DNA of 64,000 bases from Melieria omissa (taxonomy: Eukaryota > Arthropoda > Insecta > Diptera > Ulidiidae): contig OZ020269.1 in the NCBI GenBank assembly GCA_963971225.1, forward strand, positions 7,068,001 through 7,132,000, read 5' to 3'. The position numbers and the translations under genes were made by a program. This document shows, piece by piece, positions 12,601 to 23,075 of the stretch; the stretch's first letter is position 1; the number at the start of each line of letters is the position of its first letter. Below the pieces are notes generated by a model, which was not told the origin of the DNA, searched no databases, and saw nothing but the letters and a program-made list of their open reading frames with translations.

Positions 12601-13621
12601 ACATAATCAATTTTAACCTTTCGTTGTATGATTTAATTTTGGTAGATGGTAAGATGTTAGGTGTTGATGGTAAAAATTAAATTTTGTTAAAGTCCCGTGT
12701 CTATAAAAGAAGTTTTGAAGTTGGCTACCAAAGGGAGTCGATCCTAGGTCGAGCGGCACTGTTTACTCGCAATCGCACACACTCTTCTGCAGATCTACGA
12801 GAAGTTAACATTGCATTTATGCAGCAAATGGTTAATATGTACCGAAACTGTATGAGAATGTCGTACTTGTCACAACATCACAAAATGTTGTCCAAATTAG
12901 AGACGCTACTCTACATAGTTCTTATTGGTCATAACAACACGACAATCTGCTATAATTACAAGAAATAAACATTTAAATTATAGTAATACAATTGAGCAGG
13001 GGTTAGTCTTTTATCGCATGTATTGTCATAAATCGTGAACTCCATTAAATTACTGTTAAAGAAACTAAATACTTACAACTACCATAAATTTAGCCAAATA
13101 GTGTTAAACCATTTAAAACTGAATCATTTTATTAAATAAAATCACCGTCGAATATATGTAATAGGTATTGTACACATTATGTATGTTGCATGACAGTGTT
13201 TTTTACGTAAGTTTACACGTCTTGAGTCAGTTATCTTTATGCAATGATGAGACATTGCATATCGATTTATTTCATTTGAAAGCCAATTTACCAATACAAG
13301 CAAATTCCTACAAAACCCAAATGAATAAAATGGTTCTGATTGCATTCTCAATTGCACGGTTAAATTGAAGCGACGAAAGGAAAGTAAACAATATGTGCAA
13401 TGTGCAATACTTGTTGCCTTCTCTGCCTTAACAACCAGAGGAAAAAATAACAAAAAAAGAGAACAACTGAATTGTATGTACTTTAGTAAGTGTAATATGC
13501 ATAAGAGAGACGTTAGCAAACCAAAAGGATTAACTTGGTATTTTGCAACTTTTAAGACTACTTCATTAAGTTCTTAAAGCGGGCCGCTTTGTACATATCG
13601 TTATGTGTTTTCTCGTTTTAG
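9673..13621 (+). other. Putative 5'-UTR intron of gene B
   Basis: About 3.9 kb of AT-rich DNA between the donor at 9673 and the acceptor ending at 13621. It contains a piggyBac remnant at 11.6-12.0 kb and short simple repeats, GTTA units near 12.41 kb and three GATCAT units at 12511-12529. Frames at 12684-12968 and 13142-13577 match no family I know. If gene B does not start at 9.4 kb, this is plain intergenic DNA. Confidence 0.4.
11613..11988 (+). pseudogene. piggyBac-type transposase remnant
   Basis: One frame holds two ends of a piggyBac-like transposase joined with the middle missing. The N-terminal part has RRWLEEDFSDDE. The C-terminal part has the cysteine-rich signature RKNCSICDSRKKRKTQC followed by further cysteines. 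An in-frame TGA lies at 11841-11843. A piggyBac enzyme is about 600 aa; only about 120 codons remain and the DDD catalytic core is gone. A TTAA at 12376-12379 next to CACC/GGTGG-type sequence may be the right end. I could not fix the left end. Confidence 0.6.
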
Positions 13622-13671
13622 AAATTGTGTATCTCAAGTTGAACCTCTTTGAAGCTTTCCATTCCATCACC

Positions 13672-15651
13672 ATGACAAATATTGAGCTCACCAAGCTGCA
13701 GAACGGCACCTCTGCCAATAGTATTTTGATACACAAAAGCAACAGCAAAGCGCCCGGTAAAAAGCCACTGGGCGAGCGGAAGAAGGCGGTTCTTAGACAG
13801 GTTTGTGTACATCTAATGAACGTCAAGCACAGCTACTGGCCCACCGCAGAGCACATCGTATACAAAGCTAATTTCCGTAGGAGTTGATGGTATTTTTAGG
13901 CAACACAGGTGTGTTGGGCGCCGGTATGTCTGTTGCCTTGCCCTCGGTAACGCTGACACAGCTGACAGATCCCTCGGAGACATTCAACCTCAGCGCCGAC
14001 GAGAGCAGTTGGTTTTGTAAGTGCCGCAGCTGCACACTTTCTACTGTTTTCCGCTGTTTATTTGTACCACTACCACTTAGCATCCATCAATACAATGGCA
14101 TGTCCTCTTGGCGGCTTGCTCGTCGGCTATCTGATGGATCGCATTGGTCGCAAAAACACGATTCTCTTCACCAACATCACCGGAGTACTCGGTTGGGCGC
14201 TCCTGGCTGCGGCACCGTTTCACAGGGAGCATGCCTCCGTGTTTACGCAAATGCTGATCGGACGCTTTCTGTCCGGTAAGTATACACATTAGCGGCTCAT
14301 GGACGGCGCTAAACTCTGCTCCTCAGGTATAATGATTGGTTTGTGCCTTTCACCCATCGGTGTCTACTCGGCTGAAATTAGTCTGCCTCGCATTCGGGGT
14401 CGTCTGATATTGGGCACATCCATTGCCATAGCAGCCGGCATTCTCTTGATGTACGTGCTGGGCTATTTTATTAGGGTCAGTGCTTAGTCCTGCGACCTTG
14501 CCAATTGCATCAGGCTCATTGACTAGTGAACGTTTGGATTTTCAGAGCGATTGGCAGTTGATTTCAACGATATCGTGTATATATCAGTTAGTCTCGACGG
14601 TCTGCGTGCTGCCGATGCCCGAATCTCCGAGCTGGTTGCTGCAGAAGGGGCACGTGGAGAGTGCGCGCAAGTCGCTCAAGTACTTTCGTGGCTTGGTGGT
14701 AAACAACGGTGAGAGCAATAAGTCGGTGCGTATGCAGGCTTCGGCCAACTTACTTCTCTTTGATTTGCAGACAATAGCACTTGCGATGAATTCGAGATGG
14801 AATTGGCGCAGATAAAGAAAGTCGCCGACCTGAGTAGGACCAGTGCTGCCACCGAATCCCTCTGGCAGGCCGCCAAAGCGCCCGAGGTGTACAAGCCGCT
14901 GATTCTCATGATTGGCTTCTTCGCCTTCCAGCAGTGCTCCGGCATAGTGGTTGTGATCGTCTTTGCCGTACAGATTGCCACTCGTGCCGGCGTGAGCACC
15001 GATCCGGTGCTCGTGGCGGTGTTTGTGGGCGTGGCACGTATTATTACCACCTTCTGCATGAGCGGCATTTTCGAGCGCTGGGGCCGACGCCCGGCCGGCA
15101 TTGTGTCCGCCTCGGGCATGACCATTTGCATGTTGCTGCTGGCAGCCAGTGGCTGGTGGCCCGTTTTAGCCGTTCGTGTGCCGCTGGTGGCGGTGGTGTG
15201 CATCGTGCTGCACATAGTCTTCTCCACCATGGGGCTGCTGACGTTGCCGTTCTTCATGATCTCCGAAGTGTTTCCGCAGCGTGTACGAGGCAGCGCCTCC
15301 GGACTGACGGTATGCTTTGGTCTGTTGGTATCGTTCATGGTGCTCAAGGTGTATCCGACTATGGATACGAATATGGGTACGGCAAATGTGTTTGCGTTCT
15401 TCGGCTGTGTGTCGCTGGCGGCCACGGTTTATATCTTTTTTCTGATACCGGAAACGAAGGGACGAACACTGCTCGAGATTGAGGAGTACTTTCGTACCGG
15501 CCGAAAAATGTCAACTGTCGAAATGGCTCAACGTGTCGCGCAGTTGATGGCACAATCAGAATTAGCGACAGTTGTAATGTTGGAGACTGAAGCCGAAACG
15601 GAGGTGGAAATGAAAGACATTTTAATGCAAGAAAAATCGCCGTCCGACTAG
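13672..15651 (+). CDS. Sugar porter (Tret1-like MFS transporter), gene B
   Basis: Coding exons are 13672-13800, 13881-14016, 14081-14275, 14327-14475, 14546-14708 and 14771-15651; phases join to 550 aa. It is a 12-helix MFS sugar porter paralogous to gene A: both have the RQ-ELMV junction, SINT then CPLGGLL, VYSAEISLP, and the APEVYKPL/LPEVYKPL entry to helix 7. Signatures are IGRK (110-113), PESPSWL (228-234), QQCSG (311-315, where gene A has QQLSG) and PETKGR (484-489). Two introns are absent from gene A; three others fall at the same positions and phases. The C-terminus is longer and acidic. Substrate is unproven; trehalose or another hexose or disaccharide is likely by family. Confidence 0.93.
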
Positions 15652-15860
15652 GTTTGACAGTTGTGTCGTTATGAGTCCAAAGACACACAAGCATTCTTAC
15701 ATATCTCAAAATTTGAATAGGATTGCGCGCGAAACATGTTAACAACTACAACAAATAGTACTTAAACCGCTTAAGCTGTGATGCAAGTGTAAACATACAT
15801 ATATACGTAGACGAAAAAGAATATCATACAAGATCTTAATGTTAATTTCCAAATTACTTT

Positions 15861-15875
15861 AATAAATTAAATAAA
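15861..15875 (+). other. Polyadenylation signals, gene B
   Basis: Two overlapping-range AATAAA hexamers at 15861-15866 and 15870-15875, about 210 bases after the gene B stop. Confidence 0.65.
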
Positions 15876-16819
15876 TATATGAAACCTAACATCGTTAATT
15901 TGAAAACGTTCTGCATACATGCCACATATGCATGTGAGTTGTGCTTAGGCATCTAAGTAATGTCCTCAATATCTATCAATTTAGGCCCAGTGCAGTCCAT
16001 CACCACAGCTGATTGCCTTGTCGAGCTCTATTTGCAATCTCTTGAATCTCTCGAAAACAAATGCGGGTTGAGTGCGCCTTAGAGCAGGCAAAAGTATGGC
16101 AAGGTCGCTCAATGCAGTTCGCATCATTCCTCATTTTGTTGTCAGTTGAACGTCCTTCGCACGCATTTATTTACTTCTAGAATCTCTTTGTGTGTTTCCG
16201 ATTACAGAACCAACTATTAAAATTGAAATTATCATCAATTATCAGCTCTTATTGTCAATACCAATAAAAAATATACAGAACTATTTATTGGCGCATACCC
16301 ATTTATTCTGTTAAGTTTGACTCCGTACCCTTCACTTTATAAAGTTTAATAATAAAAAAATACCTAGAAATCACGAAAGTGCTAGAAATTGGTTCAGAGG
16401 ATTAAATGTAACACCAACAACACAAAACTCCAAATCAATTATTATTTTTTATAATTTTCTCCGAAATCCAAGTCACCCACAAGGCAGGGGCACCAGTCAG
16501 TTTCCTAACATATAACCTGAATTCTTTGCATTGGGTATATAATTTCCCACCTCTACAATTTGTTTTTTAACAATTTAATATATACTTAGAATATAATTTT
16601 TTTTCACAAAACCCTGTTCATTATATTACTACTTCCGGTTTGAAATGTACTGGTATCAATAAGGAATTAAAATAACTAGGCAAGGTTTCGGCTATAAACA
16701 CCAAGCACAGAGTAAGGGGATCCTGAAGCATCTGCACTGGGATTTCGGGGCTGCTAAAAACAACGGGGATCTAATTACGCTTGAACGCAACGTGGCAACG
16801 CCGCTGGCAAACCGACACT

Positions 16820-16868
16820 TATCGATAACTTTGTAAGCTTTTGTACTAAAACTCGAATCAGCTGTTCA
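16820..16868 (+). promoter_or_regulatory. DRE plus E-box promoter-like motif pair
   Basis: TATCGATA (the Drosophila DREF-binding DRE) lies at 16820-16827. It is followed within about 40 bases by ATCAGCTGTT, a match to the CAGCTG-type core promoter motif of fly housekeeping genes. The pair is a known arrangement in Drosophila promoters. No confident gene follows at once, so function is uncertain. Confidence 0.4.
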
Positions 16869-17010
16869 TGTTGCAATAATTGCATTGTCGCGATATTAGG
16901 GAAAGAGCAGGAATCTCAGAGAAATTGCAATAATTTTCGTTATTTATTGCAATCACCTGTGGAAAGACGTTGAACTTAACTGAAGTGAGTAGAGTTACGA
17001 AATGTGTTAA

Positions 17011-17127
17011 AGAAATGCGGTGGCAGTAAAAATCAACGAAAAGGATGCATCGGCTCTTGTCCGCTCCAGGCGCGAATTACTAAAGGATGTAAAAACTTTG
17101 GCGATTCCCACTCAGCGTGGCTACTAA
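17011..17127 (+). other. Coding-like fragment, unassigned
   Basis: One frame reads 38 codons with ordinary protein composition (VAVKINEKDASALV, then SRRELLKDVKTLAIPTQRGY) up to a TAA at 17125-17127. It has no ATG, and a TAA lies just upstream at 17008-17010. A second frame over the same bases runs 17004-17393 (129 codons) but has odd composition. It could be the tail of a small gene, a decayed retrocopy, or chance. I do not recognise it. Confidence 0.25.
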
Positions 17128-19333
17128 ACTGGAAGGACAGATCCATTCACTATTTATTCAAATACTTCTCTACTATTACGACTAGTTGCGCATTCCAAAT
17201 GCACGCAGTGAGCAACAAAACTGCCACAAAGTTCTCTCCCATAACTACGCTCGGGGAGGTGGAAGTCTCCAAAAGTGGGTCATATCCTTTAATCGAAAGC
17301 AAGGAATACTCGACACAAGAGCTTTTAATTTATTTACTATCTCCTAAAAATCATGTTGAACAACAACAACTTACGCACGATACACAAGGATAGAGCAGAG
17401 GAGGATTTAGAGGACTAAGATCCTCGTTCATATTAGAACTCATATAGTAATAATAAAAAAAAGGTCATAAACAGACAACGGGGACAACGTCGCCTGTTCA
17501 TGAACCTTTACAAAACCATCCTGGTAGCATCCAGTCATAAAGCTCAACAAACTGCTGCGAACCTAGTTTGAACAAAACACGGTACAACATTAAAAAGTGG
17601 GATCAGATAATCACCGTAATCGAAAACAGTATCTAACCTTTCAAGGATCTGAGGCTGGGTAGGGAGACACTAAACTACTCGTATAAAAAAGAAATAAAAT
17701 TTAATCACAACCCCAAACATCTAAGAATCTAGAAATTAAGACCTCGTTTAAAAAACGGTCTTTTAGTTTAAACAAGTAAAAATATACGAGTACATATAAG
17801 AACCAGCTTAGTAAAAATTCGAGAGGCCTTATTCATTTATTTTAATATGGTAATTTTAATGAAAAATTCATACCCATGTACCGTGAGATGTTCGTTCCAA
17901 ATTAATGAGAAAAAGCGAAGGAGCAGCTATAATTCAATTGACGCCAAATCAACGTACTGACGTCGGTTATTAAAAACGGGCAAAGGTAATTCAAAACACC
18001 GAGGACGAAGTCAGCTGAGCAGTGCGGCGTTAGCAACGGTTCTCCTGCTCTCGTTCGTGTGTCATACGAATTGCGAGCAATTGGAGTCGCGAGCTGGAAA
18101 AGCTCCCGTGTTGGCCTCTCGACTTTGAGTTGATTTAAAACCGTGAACGGGTGCAGATATCCTTGCGTCGCACTTGCACAAGAGGAAAAAATTAGATAAA
18201 TAAAATGAAGAAAAAAGTGAAATAGTGTAGCGCAAAGTTATAAATTATACAACAATATAGAACAAACAGATTCCAGGAAACGCGAGATCATACGAAAGGA
18301 AACAAACGCTCGAGCTAACGAACGAAAAAGTAGCAAATGTTTTTACTTTTTCATGTACGGTGCCTTTGCGGTTTTCTAACAACTGCACACACGAAAAACT
18401 AAACTTAAGCACAGGAGCAGTGAAAACAGTCAAGGATTCCTCCAGCGCGCACTGATACATAGAGCAGGAGCGTGGCCACGGCATCAGGATTTCCAGAAGA
18501 GTCCTTTGAATTTGGGCACTTTTATTGGCTAGCAGCATTTTAAAAACGATTTGAAAAAGCACACATTACGGCAGAGTGCGGATTGCCCACGGCAGCATGT
18601 ATGCATAAGTGCGCGACGACCGTATGTGCGTGTGTGTATATATGTGAGCAAAGCAACAGCAACGATAGCAGCAGCAGTATCAGAATTTTTGACCTCACCA
18701 ACACACAATCCATCTGGCCAAAAAATAAGAAACATTGCCGTTGTGCTGGCCTCACAGTGGCAAAGTATTCGCAGACGCAGCACGACAAAAGCGGCATTCA
18801 ACAGACGACGCAATCGTGGCCACCAGAAGATACATACATGCATGTGTAGTAAACAGCTAAACACCAAAAGCCAGCCAGACAAACAAACAGCACGCCGTTA
18901 AACCCCAAGTCATCCGCGCCAGACGAAATCCAACACTGCACGTTGGATGCCTGTGGTGGAAGCAAAATCGATAGCATCTAATTCTATGTTGCGGAAGGAG
19001 GCGCACCACGACTCAATGTCAATAAGCAGCACTTGAGACAAATTGTCCATACCCGGTTGTTGATGCCCATTAAATGCGATAGGCAAATAAGGAAAGCAGC
19101 AGCTCAATGTCGCGGTAAATAGGACAGCGGTATTCACTGACTGTTGCTGGATGACACCAACGCTGCACGGAATAGCATCAGCAGGCACTTGCCCAACTTT
19201 TTAGCTCACGCACATCACCTCTCACACGAAACTAGTCGCCTCAACGTGTCCTAGTCGCTGGCACACAGTGACATTCATCCCTTCCAGCAGACATCAACCC
19301 AGAAACCGTCATCAAAAGACGCATTGCGCCAAG

Positions 19334-22300
19334 ATGACCACAGACTTATTGTTTCCGAAAATTGCGGATTGCTCCTATGTCTCGTGTTACTGGTAGGTAT
19401 TCGCACTGGCTCGTTCTGCGCACAGTGCTTTTGGTTGGTTTGTGTTTTGTTTAGTTTAAACTTGATGTATCGTACGCCGCGGAGTGATGGGTGGTTAAAC
19501 GTTATCTCTCCGATTAGTCGTCGTATCGTTGCATTTTAAGCATTTGTTGGCCGACAGGCGTAAAGTGCGCCTGTGTGTGTTTGCGCGTACTGAATTTGGT
19601 CTTTACACACAGCGTGCGCGAAATTAGGTCAAACGGTCACGCTGGCGCTTAGGGGAAGGCGCTGTGAACTCGTTCTGGCGTAAGCCGATATGATGTTGGC
19701 ATCAAGCACAAAAAAGTGGATGGCATGAAAAGTGAGCAGACTGTTTATGTTGCTTGTCCATTCACTCTTTTTGGCATTTCAATAACAAAATGTGCAGTGT
19801 CAGCGAAATGTGCCAACATTTGCGCCAGCCCCCAATGACCATCGGTACCGGTTTTGTCGGGGCACTGTCGTCAATTTGCTTCGTCAGTGCGCTCGAAAAA
19901 TATGCACAAGCGTGGTGGGTTCTGCTTAAAGGAAGCAGCATTAGAACTATAATCTGTATTACTATATGTGGGTTTGCGATTCGAAACTAATTAACAAATC
20001 AGTTTTCCGTCAGCAGGATTACCTCAAGAGTATTAAGTTTCAACATATATTATATCATCGCTTTGGTAATGCCGAATCGCTTCGCTATCTGCATCCTTTG
20101 TCTCTTTATAAAATTGTGTTTGTCCGTGTTTCTGGCACAAACCCGCTGTGCAAGAACTTTTATAGTTGTGAAAAAGCTTTCTGAATTTCAAATCCCACAG
20201 GATGTTTTCATTGATTAATTCGCAACACTATAACACTTCGCAGCGCAAAATTACAGCAACAGCGCGGAAGAAAAAAGGAGGCAGAAAATAGCAAGCACGA
20301 AGCGAATAGCTGAACTGTGCTGAGACGTCGGCACCCAAGCGAGAGAGAGTGATGATGCAGCTCAAGAAATCGTGGCATGGAAACGCGGCGCAAACTTTTG
20401 ACCTTTCACCGTTGCTCCGCATTGTGCTACCGCAGTTAGCTCATCTATGGAAATGCCACTGCTTCGGCCGACACCAACTACAGAATGTAAACAAAAACAT
20501 TCTGTGATATTGCGGGACACCAAGTCGGCGGACCACAGGCCCACGTTCAGAGCAGAGAAAAATCGCAGCCAACCCCATGTTCCACTTGGCTGCATCATCA
20601 ACTTGAACACCGTCAATAAGGGTGCTGCATTCTTCTTAAGGTCTGAAACGCTGTAGAGTGGCGCAAAGGAAGTCACTGCATAAAGTATTTGAAGTGTTTC
20701 ATCGAATTCAGATACAATAACCAGCTCAACTTCATACTTGCACAGTGGCGAAAAAGTTGGAATTAACGAATTTGCGACTCCAATTGCTCGTGTCGTACAT
20801 TTCGATATGCGTACATATTTATTTCTGTAAAAACTGTTGCACGCAACTGGGCACGAATGTGCCAACATTACTCACCGCCCCTCTACCGTAGTCAATCGAT
20901 TATTCATACTAGGAATGGCCCGCTTTCAACACACATCTAGCACACGTGGGAGCCGCATGCCCAGAGTGACCGTTTTGGTCACTATGGAATCGCCAGCTGC
21001 TAAAGAAAATATGATAGTTTTTCAAAATAATCAAGTTATGTTATTCTTATTGTTATTATAAAATAATTAAGCTCTCATGAGGGATACTGACTTACTGACC
21101 AAATTATAAGTCGATGCCCTGACAGATTTTCAGTCAAGTTAAATAGAGACGTTTTAAAGACCCGCTTTAAGTTGCAGCAAACGGTCACACTGGCCATGTG
21201 TGCATGAGCTGAGCGTGCAATGAAAGTACCAAGTTGTTGACGATATCGCCTGCAGATTATTACTACAAGTCCCTTGGCTGCGGGACGTAAAAAGGCGTGT
21301 TTCAGTTTTGGTCACGCAGGAATACGTTCAAATGGCACTGTTGCACGCAGTCGATGCGACAACCGCACGACGGCCACTTGAGATTTTACAAATTTAAACA
21401 CTCTACCCTCGTCCTCCTGGCCTTACACGCCTGAGTGCCGCCATATAAATTGTTTCGCCCATACAAGGTCTGGTCACCCTACATTAGAGCTGTTAAACGG
21501 GGAAAAAATTTCGTATGGCCCGTAAAATGGACCGCAGGCTTTCACAAAAGCAAATAGACTAACATTGTTAAACATTGAATTGCGTTCTTGAAAATAGCCA
21601 AATCTTTGTATGTCTTTTACAACTTGCAGTGAGGAAAATGTTTGGAAACTTTGCGAACAAGTGAAGAAAACACGGCTCGAGGAACTTTGCAAGTGCTATG
21701 CGGTGTTCGTGTCGAACGAAGGCCGCACTGTCCCTCTGTGGCGCCAAAAAGCAGGACGTGGCGATGATCAAGTTGTGATATGGGTAAAATTTCATTTTTA
21801 ATTACTCCCGCTTCACACACATACACACATCGCCACAAAGGTGTAAATATATGTCTCTAAACATATTCCGCATAAATTAAGCTGAACGAATGTTGGTAAC
21901 TTGGTTTTCTTACATTGCAACTACCTACATTTACAGGACTACCACGTATTCTTTATGCACAATCCGTCGCCTAATCGATGCTTGGTATTTGATTTGGATA
22001 CAACGTTACCTTTTCCCACATATTTCCACAAATATGTGACGGAGACGTTTCGTTCCGATCTGGCATTGAGACCAGAGCATCACAGGTAAGCAACTTGATT
22101 TTATTTCATTACTTAAAGTCACTGACATACAGTACTGTGTGTCTTTACCTTAATGTAGAACAATTACATAAGGGATGAAAATATGTAGCAAAAACTGAAA
22201 CACTAAGAATATAAGATTGAATGAAAGTTTTGTTATCACTTTGCGACATTAAAGTACCGATATTGCATGTACCGTAAACACCTAAACAAGTACTTAACTC

Positions 22301-22707
22301 AAAACAATTGCTCAGAAATTTTTTATTTCGTACAATTTTGATGGCCATTCAAATTGCACAAAATTTCTATGTGTCAACAGATTCTTTAGAGTTATACCCG
22401 CAGAGACATATCTATTGGAATTCTCGTCGGATCGTCGGCATATGCGCCGACCAGATGGCAGTTGGATAAAGCCACCTCCCTCCTATCCCCCCATACAATC
22501 AGCCAGTAAGTTTATTAGATTATTGTAAGTAACGTCTTCCGTTTATATTGCATTTTGATGTTTCTGCTTGCAGGCAATGCGCACAGCTTGAGTGATTTCA
22601 TCTGCATGAGCCCAGGTAAGGGTCCCGGCACCGTTTACAGCCTCTCCGAATTCGTTCAAACATTTTATAAGGCCCCGAACATGGTGGCGCAACAGAATAA
22701 CAAATAA
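19334..22707 (+). CDS. tun: Protein N-terminal glutamine amidohydrolase (tungus)
   Basis: Coding exons are 19334-19392, 21630-21783, 21937-22085, 22381-22505 and 22574-22707; phases join to 206 aa (human NTAQ1 is 205). The enzyme converts N-terminal Gln of proteins to Glu, feeding the Arg/N-degron pathway in cytosol and nucleus. Family landmarks are SCYCEENVWKLC (17-28), DYHV (72-75), FDLDTTLPFP (89-98) and the SDRRHM and PPPSYPPI blocks. The catalytic triad by alignment is Cys20, His74 and Asp90. Cys20 is encoded across the exon 1/exon 2 junction (TG then T). Exon 1 codes only 19 residues and is separated by a 2.2-kb intron, so an ORF scan misses it. The product is nearly identical to Drosophila tun as I recall it. 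Confidence 0.97.
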
Positions 22708-23069
22708 TACCAATGCTAAAATTGACAAACAGTCCATCCTGTACTATGATCGTCTTGCGGCATTTTCATATATCCAGTGCACTTTCACTCAATTCAGCGC
22801 CCCCACCCTCGGTTACACAACGTGTTCTTTTTTGTAAATAATCTAAAGAAAAAAAACATGCAACTAAGTTGGTGGCAACTCATAGCACCGAGCTAAAGCT
22901 TGCGCATACGAAGAGGTTCTATTAAATCAAAAGCATTACATGAAAATTAACTATTAATGCTAAACGTAACATAAACGTAAAAATAATTACATTTAAAGCA
23001 ACATAACAATTAATAATTACATATTAATAATGTATTTTTGTATTCAAAAGGATCAGATCGCAAGAAACC

Positions 23070-23075
23070 AATAAA
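23070..23075 (+). other. Polyadenylation signal, tun
   Basis: AATAAA about 360 bases after the tun stop, in an AT-rich 3' region without other features. Confidence 0.55.

Larger units (their letters stand above)
15876..19333. other. Gap between transporter B and tungus
   Basis: No confirmed gene. It holds a promoter-like motif pair at 16820-16870 and a short coding-like fragment at 17011-17127, described separately. From about 18.0 to 19.3 kb the sequence is richer in GC and in CA/AG triplets and lacks long frames, which looks like 5' leader sequence; it probably includes the tungus promoter and 5' UTR. Confidence 0.5.

Noticed and set aside
14676..15425. 249-codon minus-strand frame
   Set aside because: Antisense shadow of the last exons of sugar-porter gene B, whose frame is confirmed by family motifs.
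20362..20868. 168-codon minus-strand open frame in tun intron 1
   Set aside because: No family motifs, lies inside a confirmed intron, and the local GC rise explains a long chance frame.
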